The translations under genes were made by a program, and so were the position numbers. A stretch of DNA of 64,000 bases, taken from positions 103,834 through 167,833 of the forward strand of contig CAYJLF010000011.1 of the NCBI GenBank assembly GCA_964371055.1, in the 5' to 3' direction. The notes beneath the pieces were generated by a model, which was not told the origin of the DNA, did not search any database, and was given only the letters and a program-made list of their open reading frames with translations. Positions 1 through 8,659 of this stretch are shown piece after piece. Each line of letters begins with the position of its first letter. The first letter of the stretch is position 1. The stretch is from CAYJLF01 sp964371055. Lineage in GTDB: Bacteria > Eisenbacteria > RBG-16-71-46 > CAIMUX01.

Positions 1-38
1 CTCCGAACAGGGCGGGAAGAGCCTTTCGGCCCACGTCG

Positions 39-974
39 CTAGGCCGGGTCGCGGGGGCCGGCCGGTCGCTCTGGAATCGACTCCGCCAGAGCTGCGAATC
101 GCGCCAGGTCGAGCGTCTCGGCCCGCGCGGTGGGATCGCAACCGGCGCCGATCAGCCACGCGCGGGTCTCTTCCTTCCCGAGGTCGAGCCCGTGCGCGAT
201 CGCGTTCTCCAGCGTCTTGCGTCTCTGGCCGAACGCCGCGCGGAGGATACGCTCCAGGCGACCGACGTCGCCGCAAAAGGGGGGTGGCTGGGGGAACCGG
301 AACTCGACCACCATCGATTCGACGCCGGGCCGCGGCCAGAAGGCCGAGCGCCCGACGGAGAGCACCGAGCGCGCGACCGCCACCGCCGCCACCCGCACCG
401 TCAACGAGCCGTACGCCTTCTCGCCGGGGCGGGCGAGAATCCGCTCGCCGTACTCCCGCTGAACCATGAAGACGCCCCCGTCGAACGCGGCGGCGGCCCG
501 CAGCGCGGCAAGCAAGAGGGGGGTCGTGATCATGTAGGGCAGATTGCCGGCCAGCCAGGGACGACCTCCCGCGCCGGCCACGGGCGCTCCCGCCACTTCC
601 GCCAGCGAGACGTCAAGCGCATCCGCTTCGATCAAGGTCAGTCTTCCCTCGGCGATCTCCGGGGCGAAGCGTTCCTCGAGCAGAGTGACGAGATCTGGAT
701 CGATTTCCACGGCGACGACACGGCGGCCGCCGCCGAGTAGCGCGTCGGTCAGGGCGCCGCCGCCCGGGCCGATCTCGACCACCGGCGCATCGTCCGTCCA
801 ACCCGCGCGCCGCACGATCTCGCGCGGCACCGCGGGGTCGAGCAGGAAGTTCTGCCCGCGACGCTTGAGCGGGCGGATGCCGTGGGCCTCGAGCCGCGCT
901 CGTTCCGGGTTTCCCGACGCGGGCCTGCCGGGCTCACCACCGCGAGAGGACCGTCCCGGGAACCCCGGCTTCAT
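39..974 (-). CDS. rsmA: 16S rRNA (adenine1518-N6/adenine1519-N6)-dimethyltransferase
   Basis: KsgA/RsmA dimethylates two adjacent adenines near the 3' end of 16S rRNA late in 30S assembly, using S-adenosylmethionine. The 311-residue protein shows the family start GQNFLLD (40-46), the SAM motif VEIGPGGG (66-73), an acidic loop end VEIDPD, and the catalytic NLPY motif (144-147). About 35 extra residues precede the usual start. I chose the ATG at 974 because it forms a 4-base ATGA overlap with the tatD stop, as elsewhere in this operon; an in-frame ATG at 983 is also possible. It is the last gene of the operon that starts near 8.3 kb, and only 38 bases remain before the window edge. Confidence 0.95.
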   Translation of the reverse strand: MKPGFPGRSSRGGEPGRPASGNPERARLEAHGIRPLKRRGQNFLLDPAVPREIVRRAGWTDDAPVVEIGPGGGALTDALLGGGRRVVAVEIDPDLVTLLEERFAPEIAEGRLTLIEADALDVSLAEVAGAPVAGAGGRPWLAGNLPYMITTPLLLAALRAAAAFDGGVFMVQREYGERILARPGEKAYGSLTVRVAAVAVARSVLSVGRSAFWPRPGVESMVVEFRFPQPPPFCGDVGRLERILRAAFGQRRKTLENAIAHGLDLGKEETRAWLIGAGCDPTARAETLDLARFAALAESIPERPAGPRDPA

Positions 975-1819
975 GCGGACCATCCCGCGGCGGGAGGGGA
1001 GCCTCGGTTCTCCGGAGAGGAGTCGGCCGAAGGGAGGGCGAAGAGCTCGCGCGCCGCCGCATCGGTGGACCGCTCGATGTCCGCTGCGGCGAGGCCGAGC
1101 GCAGAGGCCAGCGCCTCCAGGATGAAGGGGAGGAACGCCGGTTCGTTCCGCGCGCCCCGCCTCGGCTGCGGGCTGAGGTAGGGGCAGTCGGTCTCGAGGA
1201 GGAAGACCCGGGGACCCAGCTCCTCGCCGATCGCCCGCAGGAGCGGTCTGCTCCGCCCCGGCGCGTAGGTGATCGCGCCGCCGATGCCGAGGAGGAATCC
1301 CATCGCCTTGGCGCGACGGGCCTGGTCGAGACCTCCCGAGAAGCAGTGCAGAACTCCACGCACCTCGCCCCGGCCCTCCTCCTCGAGGATGCGGAAGATG
1401 TCCTCATGCGCCGAGGGACCGTCGACGCGCTCCCGGGCATGGACCACGAGAGGGAGTCGTCGCTCGCGCGCCAGGGCGACGTGACGGCGGAAGAGGGCCC
1501 GCTGACGATCGTAGGGCGCGTAGTCGCGGAAGTAATCGAGCCCCGTCTCGCCGACCGCCCGCACCTTCGGGTGATCCAGGTGGACGGCGAGCCGATCGAG
1601 GTCATCCTCCGTCGCCCGCCCGCTGTCGTGCGGGTGGATTCCCACGGTGGCGAAAACTCTGGGATCGCTCTCGGCCAGGGCTCGGGCCTCGGACCAGCCC
1701 GCAACATCGATGTTGACCTCCAGACAGGCCGACATGCCGGCCGCAAACGCGCGCTCCAGGGTGGCGGCCCGGTCGGAGGCGAAGGCGGCGTGGTGCAGGT
1801 GGGCGTGCGTGTCGATCAT
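971..1819 (-). CDS. tatD: TatD family metal-dependent deoxyribonuclease
   Basis: TatD-type hydrolases are divalent-metal TIM-barrel nucleases with 3'-5' exonuclease activity. The 282-residue protein opens with the metal-binding MIDTHAHLHH (His5, His7), then a VGETGLDYF stretch (metal Glu and Asp), VVHARE (His) and LLETDCPYLSP near the C terminus, the standard family order. The reading frame stays open about 60 codons further upstream, but the start is fixed by the motif at the N terminus and by the TGATG overlap in which the last base of the ricT stop is the first base of this ATG. Its 3' end overlaps rsmA by 4 bases. Confidence 0.93.
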   Translation of the reverse strand: MIDTHAHLHHAAFASDRAATLERAFAAGMSACLEVNIDVAGWSEARALAESDPRVFATVGIHPHDSGRATEDDLDRLAVHLDHPKVRAVGETGLDYFRDYAPYDRQRALFRRHVALARERRLPLVVHARERVDGPSAHEDIFRILEEEGRGEVRGVLHCFSGGLDQARRAKAMGFLLGIGGAITYAPGRSRPLLRAIGEELGPRVFLLETDCPYLSPQPRRGARNEPAFLPFILEALASALGLAAADIERSTDAAARELFALPSADSSPENRGSPPAAGWSA

Positions 1820-2679
1820 CAGGACGGGGACAAGGCGGCGGGCCGGCCCCCCTCCTCGTACGCGAGGCAGCAGAGGAGGCGTCCACAGATCCCCGAGAGG
1901 CGGGCCGGGTTGATCGCCAGGTTCTGCTCCCGGGCCATCTGCAGCGTGACCCGCTCGAAGTCCCAGAGGAAGGAACAGCAGCAGAGTTCTCTCCCGCACG
2001 GGCCGACCCCGCCGAGCCGCCGTGCCGCCTCTCGCGTTCCGATCTGGCGCAACTCGATCCGGGTCCTGAAGATCTCCGCCAGGTCCCGGACCAGCTCACG
2101 GAAGTCGACCCGGTGATCCGCGGTGAAGTAGAACGTAACCCGGTTGCCGTCGAACTGGTGCTCGGCGTCGACGACGTGCATCGGGAGCTGGAAGCGCTCC
2201 ACGCGCTTCTTCACCAACGCGAGCGACTCTTCATCCTCGCGGCGCAGCTCTCCGTGTCGCGCCGACTCCTCCGTGGTCGCGGCTCGGAGAACGTGGAACC
2301 GGCGGCGATCCCGCCTCCGCTCTTCCGGGCATTCCTCGCAGGTTCGCGGCAGATCAAGCACCGTTCCGAGATCAAAGCCCCGCTCGACCTCCACGATGAT
2401 CCGCTGGCCGGGAGAGAGGGGCAGGCCGGCCGGGTTGTCGAACATCTCGATGCGGCGGCCCTTGAAAAGCGCGCGGACCGGCCGGCGGCAAAGCCCGGCG
2501 TCGGATTCGATTCCGTCCACCACCGGATTCGCCTCCCGCGCGGAGACGACCGGCTCCGGCCGACCCACGCCGGCGGACCCGCCGTTCGTTGCCCCCAGGC
2601 CGGTCGGGAAATCGCAGTTCGGCCGGACCTGGGATCGCGCGTCTGCGACACGCGGCGCAATCCTGGGTTCCCTCACCAT
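1819..2679 (-). CDS. ricT: PSP1 domain protein, RicT (YaaT)-like
   Basis: This is a 286-residue PSP1-family protein. The Bacillus member RicT (YaaT) forms a complex with RicA and RicF that carries Fe-S clusters and affects RNA processing and development. Visible here are a central PSP1 core (residues ~110-240) and the C-terminal cysteine-rich motifs GPCGRELCCCSFL and GICGRLLCCLAYE, the expected cluster ligands. The N-terminal ~45 residues look disordered. The ATG at 2679 lies 7 bases inside the holB 3' end, which supports coupled translation. RicA and RicF partners are not visible in the window. Next to holB is a common place for this gene. Confidence 0.85.
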   Translation of the reverse strand: MVREPRIAPRVADARSQVRPNCDFPTGLGATNGGSAGVGRPEPVVSAREANPVVDGIESDAGLCRRPVRALFKGRRIEMFDNPAGLPLSPGQRIIVEVERGFDLGTVLDLPRTCEECPEERRRDRRRFHVLRAATTEESARHGELRREDEESLALVKKRVERFQLPMHVVDAEHQFDGNRVTFYFTADHRVDFRELVRDLAEIFRTRIELRQIGTREAARRLGGVGPCGRELCCCSFLWDFERVTLQMAREQNLAINPARLSGICGRLLCCLAYEEGGRPAALSPS

Positions 2680-3803
2680 GGCGCCGGTCGATCCTCCTCC
2701 GCGGGCCCGGCCGCGATGCGGGTGAGCGCCGCATGCAACGCGAGCACCGGGTTGACATTCTGCTCCACCGCCGCGTTCAGCTCTTCGACGGCGCGCATCC
2801 GCCGTCCGATCTCCGCGACCGTCAGGGCGGTACCCTCGGCCCCGGCCCTCTCCTTCAAATCCACATTGACCAGGTCGGCTTCTCCCAGCCCGCTGGCCGC
2901 CGCGAGCAGGTCGCGGTGCCACAGCAGCAGCAACTCGACCGCCTGCCGTGCCGCCGGCGCGGTCCAGGTTCTCTCGACGCGCCGGACCCGTCGTTCCACC
3001 TCGGCCGGCGGAACCGGACCGGAGGGCTCGAACCGGAACAACTCGATCACGGAATCACGCCAGCGGGCGATCCCGAGGTCGCGAAGTTCGAGGGCCCGCC
3101 CCAGGCTGCCCTGCGCCAGTGAGGCCAGCAGCCTGGCCTCCCCCGGCGGAACCTGGCGCTCCCGCTCCAGGATTTCGGCCAGCACATCCCGGCCCAACGG
3201 CCGCAGGCGCGCGCACTGGCATCGCGACACCAGGGTGGGGAGCAGGTCCGACCTCTCCTCCGCTTCGAGGATGAGCACGGTGCCGGGCGGAGGCTCCTCG
3301 ACCAGCTTCAGCGCCGCCTGCGCCGCCTGCTCGGTCAGCCGGTCGGCCCCCGAGAGGATCACCACGCGCCGATTCCCCTCGACGCGCGCCTTGGCCACCT
3401 CCTCCTTCAGGGCGCGAATGCGGTCGATGCCGATCGATGCGCTCGCCGCCGATCCGAGCAGATCATACCGGTCCTTCGCGTAGGCCTCAAGGCGCCGGCC
3501 GAGGGCCTCGGGATCCTGCGCTTCCTCCCGTGAAACCGGAAAGACCAGGTGAAGATCGGGATGGCTGAGATGGCGCGCGCGGGTGCACGCCCGACAGACG
3601 TCGCAGGGCGGCTCCGCGGCCTCGCAGAGCAGTTCCTGGGCGAACGCCAGGGCCAGGCGGGTCTTTCCCCCGCCGCGCGGACCGAGGAACAGGTAGGACT
3701 GCGCGAGCCGGTCCGCCGCCCGCGCGCGCGAGAGCCTGGCCAGCACGCCTTCCTGCCCGATCGGAACCCACCTCGCCGCCGGGGCCTGCCCGTGGTCGTT
3801 CAT
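2673..3803 (-). CDS. holB: DNA polymerase III subunit delta'
   Basis: The delta' subunit is part of the clamp loader that places the beta clamp on primed DNA. The 376-residue protein has an AAA+ fold with a P-loop GPRGGGKT (~40), a zinc module of four cysteines (CEAAEPPCDVCRAC, ~60-75), the sensor stretch VVILSGADRLTEQAAQAALK and the arginine-finger-type SRCQCARLRPL. The C-terminal half is a divergent helical collar. The ATG at 3803 makes a 4-base ATGA overlap with the stop of the upstream peptidase gene. The intact P-loop is typical of many non-enteric delta' proteins. It could in principle be DnaX-like, but its length and divergent C terminus fit delta'. Confidence 0.85.
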   Translation of the reverse strand: MNDHGQAPAARWVPIGQEGVLARLSRARAADRLAQSYLFLGPRGGGKTRLALAFAQELLCEAAEPPCDVCRACTRARHLSHPDLHLVFPVSREEAQDPEALGRRLEAYAKDRYDLLGSAASASIGIDRIRALKEEVAKARVEGNRRVVILSGADRLTEQAAQAALKLVEEPPPGTVLILEAEERSDLLPTLVSRCQCARLRPLGRDVLAEILERERQVPPGEARLLASLAQGSLGRALELRDLGIARWRDSVIELFRFEPSGPVPPAEVERRVRRVERTWTAPAARQAVELLLLWHRDLLAAASGLGEADLVNVDLKERAGAEGTALTVAEIGRRMRAVEELNAAVEQNVNPVLALHAALTRIAAGPAEEDRPAPW

Positions 3804-4993
3804 CGGCCCAACCACTCCCGCGGGTTCAGGGCGCGCTCCCCTTGCCGCACCTCGAAGTGCAGGCAATGTCCCTTGATCGAGTCGGTGTCACCGACCGTGC
3901 CGATCACCTGGCCGTCCCGGATCTCCTCGCCCCGCCGCACCGAAACGGTCGCGGCATGCGCATAGAGCGTATAGTACCCCGACCCGTGATCGAGGATGAC
4001 GGTGCGACCGTAGCCGGGCAGCCAGTCGACGTAGACCACGCGCCCCGGGGCCACGGCATGGAACGGTGTCCCCTCGGCCGCGCCGATGTCGATGCCGTTC
4101 TGCGGCACCCGCGTGCCGTACCGGGGGTTCACCTCGAAGCCGAACTCCCCGACCACGCGCCCGATGACCGGCCAGGGGAGGCGGCCGCGCCGCGGCGCCA
4201 GCGATCCGGCGAAGGGAGGAGGGCCACCGCTCTGCCCGTCTCGCGCGCGCTCCCGCTCCAATCGCTCGATCATCCGGCGGATGGCGGCCTGAGACTCCTC
4301 CAGTTCCCGGACGCGTCGCTCCCGTTCCGATCGCTCATCCTGCAGTTCGCCCAGTTCGGCGCGAGCCGCCAGCCCCTGGCGGCGCAGGCGATCTTCCTCG
4401 CGCTTCTTGTCGCTCTGCATCTGCTCGACACTGCGCCGCCGCGACTCCAGTCCCGCCGCGTGGCGCGCGACCTGCATCCGCTCCAGCGCGACCGCTTCGA
4501 GGTCGAGCCGTCCGCGATAGATCAGACGGGCCAGGAATTGCGATCGGGCAAAGAGCTCGCCGAAGTTCTGGGAGGAAAAGAGCAGCTCCGGTCCGGCCAC
4601 CCGCCGGATCTTGTAGTAACGCACGAGACCCCGCCGGAGCCGCGCCGCGCTGTGGGAGAGCTCCAGCTCCTTGTCGAGCAGATCGGCCTGGCGGCCGGCG
4701 AGATCGGAACGGATCGCTTCGTCCTGTTCTCGCAATTGCCGGAGGTAGGTTTGTGTCAGGTCGCGGTCCCGACGGATCCGTTCCTCCAGACGCGCGACGT
4801 TCTTCTCCCGCGACTTCAGACGATCGATCTCGCGCCGGTTAGCCTCGATCTCCCCCTTCAGGGTCTGGAGCTGGCGTTGTCCGGCGGTCAGCGGATCAGG
4901 CTCCTCCTGCGCGACACCGGACGCCGGCAGGAGCAGAAGCCAGACCGCCAGCAGCAGGAGGCGGACGGCGCGATCAACGTACGACATCTTCAC
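3800..4993 (-). CDS. secreted coiled-coil M23 (LytM) protein, EnvC-like
   Basis: The 397-residue protein has a signal peptide (hydrophobic residues ~10-28, cut after VAQ), a long charged coiled coil (residues ~35-265) and a C-terminal LytM/peptidase M23 domain. The domain contains NGIDIGAAEGTPFHAV, the VYVDWLPGYGRTVILDHG and YYTLYAHA strands and LHFEVRQG. The first metal His (HxxxD in active enzymes) reads as N-G-I-D, so a catalytically inactive activator is likely, as in EnvC, which activates amidases at the septum under FtsEX control. The gene directly follows ftsE-ftsX, overlapping ftsX by 20 bases, which matches that role. Start: GTG at 4993 with GGAAGG five bases upstream; an ATG two codons later is an alternative. 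Confidence 0.88.
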   Translation of the reverse strand: MKMSYVDRAVRLLLLAVWLLLLPASGVAQEEPDPLTAGQRQLQTLKGEIEANRREIDRLKSREKNVARLEERIRRDRDLTQTYLRQLREQDEAIRSDLAGRQADLLDKELELSHSAARLRRGLVRYYKIRRVAGPELLFSSQNFGELFARSQFLARLIYRGRLDLEAVALERMQVARHAAGLESRRRSVEQMQSDKKREEDRLRRQGLAARAELGELQDERSERERRVRELEESQAAIRRMIERLERERARDGQSGGPPPFAGSLAPRRGRLPWPVIGRVVGEFGFEVNPRYGTRVPQNGIDIGAAEGTPFHAVAPGRVVYVDWLPGYGRTVILDHGSGYYTLYAHAATVSVRRGEEIRDGQVIGTVGDTDSIKGHCLHFEVRQGERALNPREWLGR

Positions 4994-5867
4994 GCTGGCC
5001 TTCCAGGCGGCGGAGAGCCGGTTCGACCGAGGCCAGGGACGCCAGCATGCCGAAGACCAGGGCGCCCACGAGAAAGAGGGCCTGCCTCCCGGCCGGAAGG
5101 AATCGGACTCCCGGGAGGAACGTCTCGAACGTCGCTCGCGCCGCCGCCAGGATCAGGAGCGCCAGCGCGGCAGCGAGGATGGATTGCATCCCCCCGAGGA
5201 TGAGGTAGGGGGCGCGGATGAACTGGTCCGTGGCCCCCACCGTCTTCAGGATGCGTACCGTCTCACGCCGGCTGACGAAGACCAGCCGCAGCGTGGTCAA
5301 CAGGACGACGAAGACGGAGATCGCCGCCAGCGCGCCGACGGCGAAGGTGGCGGTCGAAAGGGTTCTGAGGTTGCGGTCGAGCATCTCGATCCATTCGTCG
5401 CCAAAGACGACATCGTCCACGTCATCGATCGAGCGGATCTCCGCCGCGAGCGCCTGGAGGACTCCGGCCTCGGCGGCCGCGGCCGGCGTCAGCGCGACCA
5501 CGAGCGAGTGAGGCAGCGGATTCTCGCCCAGCGCGGAGGTGACCGAGAAGCCGCCCAGGTCCTGTTCGACCTCGGCCAACGCCTCCTCCCGGTCGACGAG
5601 GCGCACCTCGGCCACCTCGCCGAACCCGGCCAGCCGTTCTTCCACGGCGCGCGCGCGCTCCTCCGACACCCCTTCCGCCAGAAAGACCGTCAGCCCCTTG
5701 CGCGCCTGCAGTCCTCCGGCCAAAAGCTCGACGTTGTGCGTGACGAGGAGAACCAGCGCGAGGAGGAAGAGCACCGCCGTCAGCGCGATGATCGACGACA
5801 GCGTCGTGCCGCGCCCGCGCAGGAGGTACTCCCAGGCCTCACCGACGAAGAAGCGGAGCCGGCTCAT
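4974..5867 (-). CDS. ftsX: cell division protein FtsX (permease-like)
   Basis: FtsX is the membrane part of the FtsEX complex that transmits ATP hydrolysis in the cytoplasm to murein hydrolase activators outside. The 297-residue protein has the family layout: one membrane segment at residues ~25-45, a periplasmic domain of about 110 residues (LTVFLAEGVSEERARAVEE onward) and three more membrane segments in the C-terminal half, with the LKTVGATDQFIRAPYLILGG coupling stretch. It overlaps ftsE by 4 bases (ATGA). The EnvC-like gene follows immediately, so this operon carries the complete activator pathway. Confidence 0.93.
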   Translation of the reverse strand: MSRLRFFVGEAWEYLLRGRGTTLSSIIALTAVLFLLALVLLVTHNVELLAGGLQARKGLTVFLAEGVSEERARAVEERLAGFGEVAEVRLVDREEALAEVEQDLGGFSVTSALGENPLPHSLVVALTPAAAAEAGVLQALAAEIRSIDDVDDVVFGDEWIEMLDRNLRTLSTATFAVGALAAISVFVVLLTTLRLVFVSRRETVRILKTVGATDQFIRAPYLILGGMQSILAAALALLILAAARATFETFLPGVRFLPAGRQALFLVGALVFGMLASLASVEPALRRLEGQREDVVR

Positions 5868-6574
5868 CTCACCTCCTCCGTCAAGCCCCCGCGAGGAGGC
5901 CGGAGCCGACGGTCGGACCGGAGCTTTCCGGACTCGAGCAGCAGCACCCGGTCCCCGAACCGCTCCGCCATCTCCTGATCGTGCGTGGCGACGATGATCG
6001 TCGCACCGGAGAGGTTCACGCTGCGCAAGAGCTGCATGATCTCCGCCCCCATCTCCGGGTCGAGGTTGCCGGTCGGCTCATCGGCCAGGAGGATCGGGGG
6101 CTGGTGCACGAGCGCGCGGGCGATGGCGGCTCGTTGCTGCTCGCCCCCGGAAAGGCTGTCCGGAAACTCGTGCCGCTTGGCGAAGAGCCCCACTCGCGTC
6201 AGCACCCGCCTGGCCTCCGAACGAAGGACCTCCGGGTTGAGGATCCCGGTCATCCGCAGGACGTAGGAGACATTTTCCTCGACCGTCTTGTCACGGATGA
6301 GCCGGAAGTCCTGATAGACGACGCCGCAGCGCCGGCGGAGGAACGGGATTTCCCGGCGGCGGATCGTCGCGGAGTCATACGGCTGGACGCGGATGCGACC
6401 CCGGGACGGTCTTTCCTCCAAGGTGACGAGCTTCAGCAGCGTGCTCTTCCCGGCGCCGCTCGGCCCGAGCAGGAAGACCATCTCCCCCGGCTGTACGCGA
6501 AGGTCGATCTTCTCCAGCACCCAGGCTTCGCGCGGTCCGCGATAACGCTTGTACACATCCTCGAAGCGGATCAC
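5864..6574 (-). CDS. ftsE: cell division ATP-binding protein FtsE
   Basis: FtsE is the ABC ATPase of FtsEX. The 236-residue protein has Walker A LLGPSGAGKST (~36-46), the FtsE-type Q-loop VVYQDFRLIRDKTV, signature LSGGEQQR (~140), Walker B ILLADEPTGNLD and the switch His in VATHDQEMAE. The FRLIRDKTVxENV stretch separates FtsE from LolD/MacB ATPases. The last ~15 residues are a basic tail. It shares ATGA overlaps with both the upstream S4 gene and ftsX. Confidence 0.95.
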   Translation of the reverse strand: MIRFEDVYKRYRGPREAWVLEKIDLRVQPGEMVFLLGPSGAGKSTLLKLVTLEERPSRGRIRVQPYDSATIRRREIPFLRRRCGVVYQDFRLIRDKTVEENVSYVLRMTGILNPEVLRSEARRVLTRVGLFAKRHEFPDSLSGGEQQRAAIARALVHQPPILLADEPTGNLDPEMGAEIMQLLRSVNLSGATIIVATHDQEMAERFGDRVLLLESGKLRSDRRLRPPRGGLTEEVR

Positions 6575-6918
6575 GGTCGACCCGCCTCTCCGCCGGCAGA
6601 CGTTTCATCGCCGGCCGCCGGCGCCGTCTCGTCCCCCGGTGGGTCCCAGGGACCGCCGAGAGGCCGGCGATCGCTCATCCGGTAGTGGTCGCGGGCCGCG
6701 GCACGTGAGACCGAGCCCTCGGGCACGGAGAGAATCTCCACCGCGTCCTCCCACCGCACGAAGCGATCGGTCCAGCGGATCCGATCTCCCGGACGAACCT
6801 CGGCGGCCGCCTTGGCCGGACGGTCGTTCAAGAATACGTGCCCCTCGTCGCAGGCTCGCGCCGCCTGGGAGCGCGTCTTGAACAGGCAGAGCCGGCTCAG
6901 CAACAGATCGATCCTCAT
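6571..6918 (-). CDS. S4-domain RNA-binding protein, Hsp15/RqcP-like
   Basis: This is a 115-residue protein with an N-terminal S4 fold (residues 1-~60): MRIDLLLSRLCLFKTRSQAA, then HVFLNDRPAKAAAEVRPGDRI. The C-terminal ~45 residues are Arg/Pro/Gly-rich and look disordered. Hsp15 (HslR) binds stalled 50S subunits carrying nascent chains, and RqcP acts in ribosome-associated quality control; either is possible from the domain alone. Its placement at the head of the ftsE-ftsX-envC run, overlapping ftsE by 4 bases, suggests cotranscription rather than a shared function. Confidence 0.85.
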   Translation of the reverse strand: MRIDLLLSRLCLFKTRSQAARACDEGHVFLNDRPAKAAAEVRPGDRIRWTDRFVRWEDAVEILSVPEGSVSRAAARDHYRMSDRRPLGGPWDPPGDETAPAAGDETSAGGEAGRP

Positions 6919-6969
6919 CGCCGGACGGCGTCCCGCGCGCGGTCGACCGGGCTCATGCGCCGCCGTCGG

Positions 6970-8328
6970 CTAATGGCGGGCGCGAACATCGACGTGGTGC
7001 TTCGCGCGCAGCTCGGTCAGCCAGGCCTGGAGCTCCTCATCCATCGCCTGCCGGCCGGCGTACTGCTTCATCTCCTCGGCCACCTCATCGTAGGTGTAAG
7101 TCGCCTCCGCCTGCTCGCCCAGGACCATGAAGATGTGAAAGCCCCCTTCCACCGGCACCGGGGGCGAGAGCCGTCCGACCCGGATGGTGTCGACGACCGC
7201 GCGCATCTCGCCGTCGAAGGCGTCGATCGGGATCCAACCGAGATCGCCCTCGTTCTCCGGGGCTCCCGGTTGATCGGAGTGACGGCGGATCGCCTCGACG
7301 AAGTCGAGTGCGCCGGAGGCAATCCGGGCGCGCAGGTCCGTGGCCCGATCGAACGCGTCGGCCTCGTCGACCCGGGAAGGCGTGACTCCGATGAGGAGAT
7401 GGCGGAGGTCGACCCACTCCCCGTTCGGATCCTTGTCGTCCGCCTTGAGCAGGTGGTAGCCATAGGGACTCTGCACCGGGCCGCTCAGTTCCCCGGCCTG
7501 GAGGGCGAAAGCCGTCGCCTCGAGCTCGGCGCCAAACTGGGCCAGCCGCCCTCGCTCCACCCGCCCGAGCACACCACCCTCCTTCCCCCGCGGATCATCG
7601 GAATAGCGTGCGGCCGCCTCCTCGAACGAGAGGGTTCCTCCCGTGATCTTCGATCGCACGTCGAGCGCCGTCTCGCGCGCCCGCTGCGAGAGGATCGTGT
7701 CGGGCCGGATCTGGACGAAAAGATCCCGGAGCCGGAGCGATCGAGGCTTCTTCGGCAGCTGGCTCCGGTTCGCCTCGAAGAACGTCCGGGCCATCTCGTC
7801 CGTGACCACCACCTTCGGCTGAATCTCCTGAGAGATCAGGCGCTGGGTCACGATCCGCCGCCGCACTTCGTCACGGTAGCGGGCTCGCAACGCCGCTTCG
7901 GTCAGGTTCTCTCGAGCCAGCTGGGCGCGGAACTCGGTCTCGCCCCCGAGCTGCCGGATGTTGGCCTGAATCACCCGGTCGACCTCGGCGTCGATCTCCT
8001 CGTCCGCCGCGCGGAGGTTTCGGGCGTCGGCCTCGAGGAGCAGCAATTCCTGGTCGATCAGGCCATTCAGGACATCGCGATGAAGCTGGTTGTAGGCGGC
8101 GGTGTCGGCCTTCTCGATGCGAAGCTGCATCGCTTCCGCCTCCACCTGTTCCTCGAGCGCGGAGCGGAAGATCGGGGTGCTGCCGACCACTGCCACGGTC
8201 TCCTCGACCGTCCTTCGATCCGCCGGCGGTGTTCCGCCGGTCGCCGGCCCACCCTGGGCGAGAACGACACCAACCAACCCCACCCAGCAGCCCAGTCCTA
8301 CCCCCGCCCGATACCAGATCCTCTTCAC
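6970..8328 (-). CDS. periplasmic peptidylprolyl isomerase with two parvulin domains, SurA-like
   Basis: The 452-residue secreted protein has a signal peptide (KRIWYRAGVGLGCWVGLVGV, cut after VLAQ), a SurA-N-like helical region (~35-165) and two PpiC/rotamase domains (~175-290 and ~295-400). Landmarks are ARYSDDP, GGVLGRVERGRL and SPYGYHLLK in the first, and RHSDQPG, GDLGWIPIDAF and EGGFHIFMV in the second. SurA proteins chaperone outer-membrane proteins through the periplasm, so this argues for a diderm envelope. Start: GTG at 8328 with GGAGGT seven bases upstream; the frame is open ~100 codons further upstream but that part is not protein-like. It heads the operon running down to rsmA, 51 bases before the S4 gene. 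Confidence 0.88.
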   Translation of the reverse strand: MKRIWYRAGVGLGCWVGLVGVVLAQGGPATGGTPPADRRTVEETVAVVGSTPIFRSALEEQVEAEAMQLRIEKADTAAYNQLHRDVLNGLIDQELLLLEADARNLRAADEEIDAEVDRVIQANIRQLGGETEFRAQLARENLTEAALRARYRDEVRRRIVTQRLISQEIQPKVVVTDEMARTFFEANRSQLPKKPRSLRLRDLFVQIRPDTILSQRARETALDVRSKITGGTLSFEEAAARYSDDPRGKEGGVLGRVERGRLAQFGAELEATAFALQAGELSGPVQSPYGYHLLKADDKDPNGEWVDLRHLLIGVTPSRVDEADAFDRATDLRARIASGALDFVEAIRRHSDQPGAPENEGDLGWIPIDAFDGEMRAVVDTIRVGRLSPPVPVEGGFHIFMVLGEQAEATYTYDEVAEEMKQYAGRQAMDEELQAWLTELRAKHHVDVRARH

Positions 8329-8659
8329 GCGTCTGACCTCCAGGCCGCCCGGGCAGCCCCGCCGTGCCGACACCCTCCCGGCGCCATCGGGCGTCCAGGG
8401 CCATCTTCGGGTGAAGCTACCCTTCGCATCGCCGGCAGGCAACCGCCTTCCGCCCCGGGACGGTGCGGATCGCGCGCCCACCCTTCCGCAACCTTGCAGC
8501 CCGCGGTTCGCATTGCACCCCGCACGACACGGCTCCGATCCGGACGGGCCAAGAGGGCCGCAACTCCAAGCGGGCACGCCAGCTGTACGACAACCCGAGA
8601 TTGGTCCAACGGTTGCAACAACCCTTCGATCGGTCACCCGAGATGAGAGGAGGGAGTTG
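8329..8659. promoter_or_regulatory. divergent intergenic region, surA-like / receiver-like genes
   Basis: These 331 bases separate two divergent units, so both promoters must lie here, but I see no convincing -35/-10 pair on either strand. The only dyad is GGTTG-caa-CAACC at 8611-8623, 37 bases before the receiver-like ATG; it could be an operator. All open frames through the region are shadows. Confidence 0.3.

Noticed and set aside
1819..1999. N-terminal extension of TatD
   Set aside because: The frame is open for 60 more codons, but these lie inside ricT and the conserved protein starts at MIDTHAHL.
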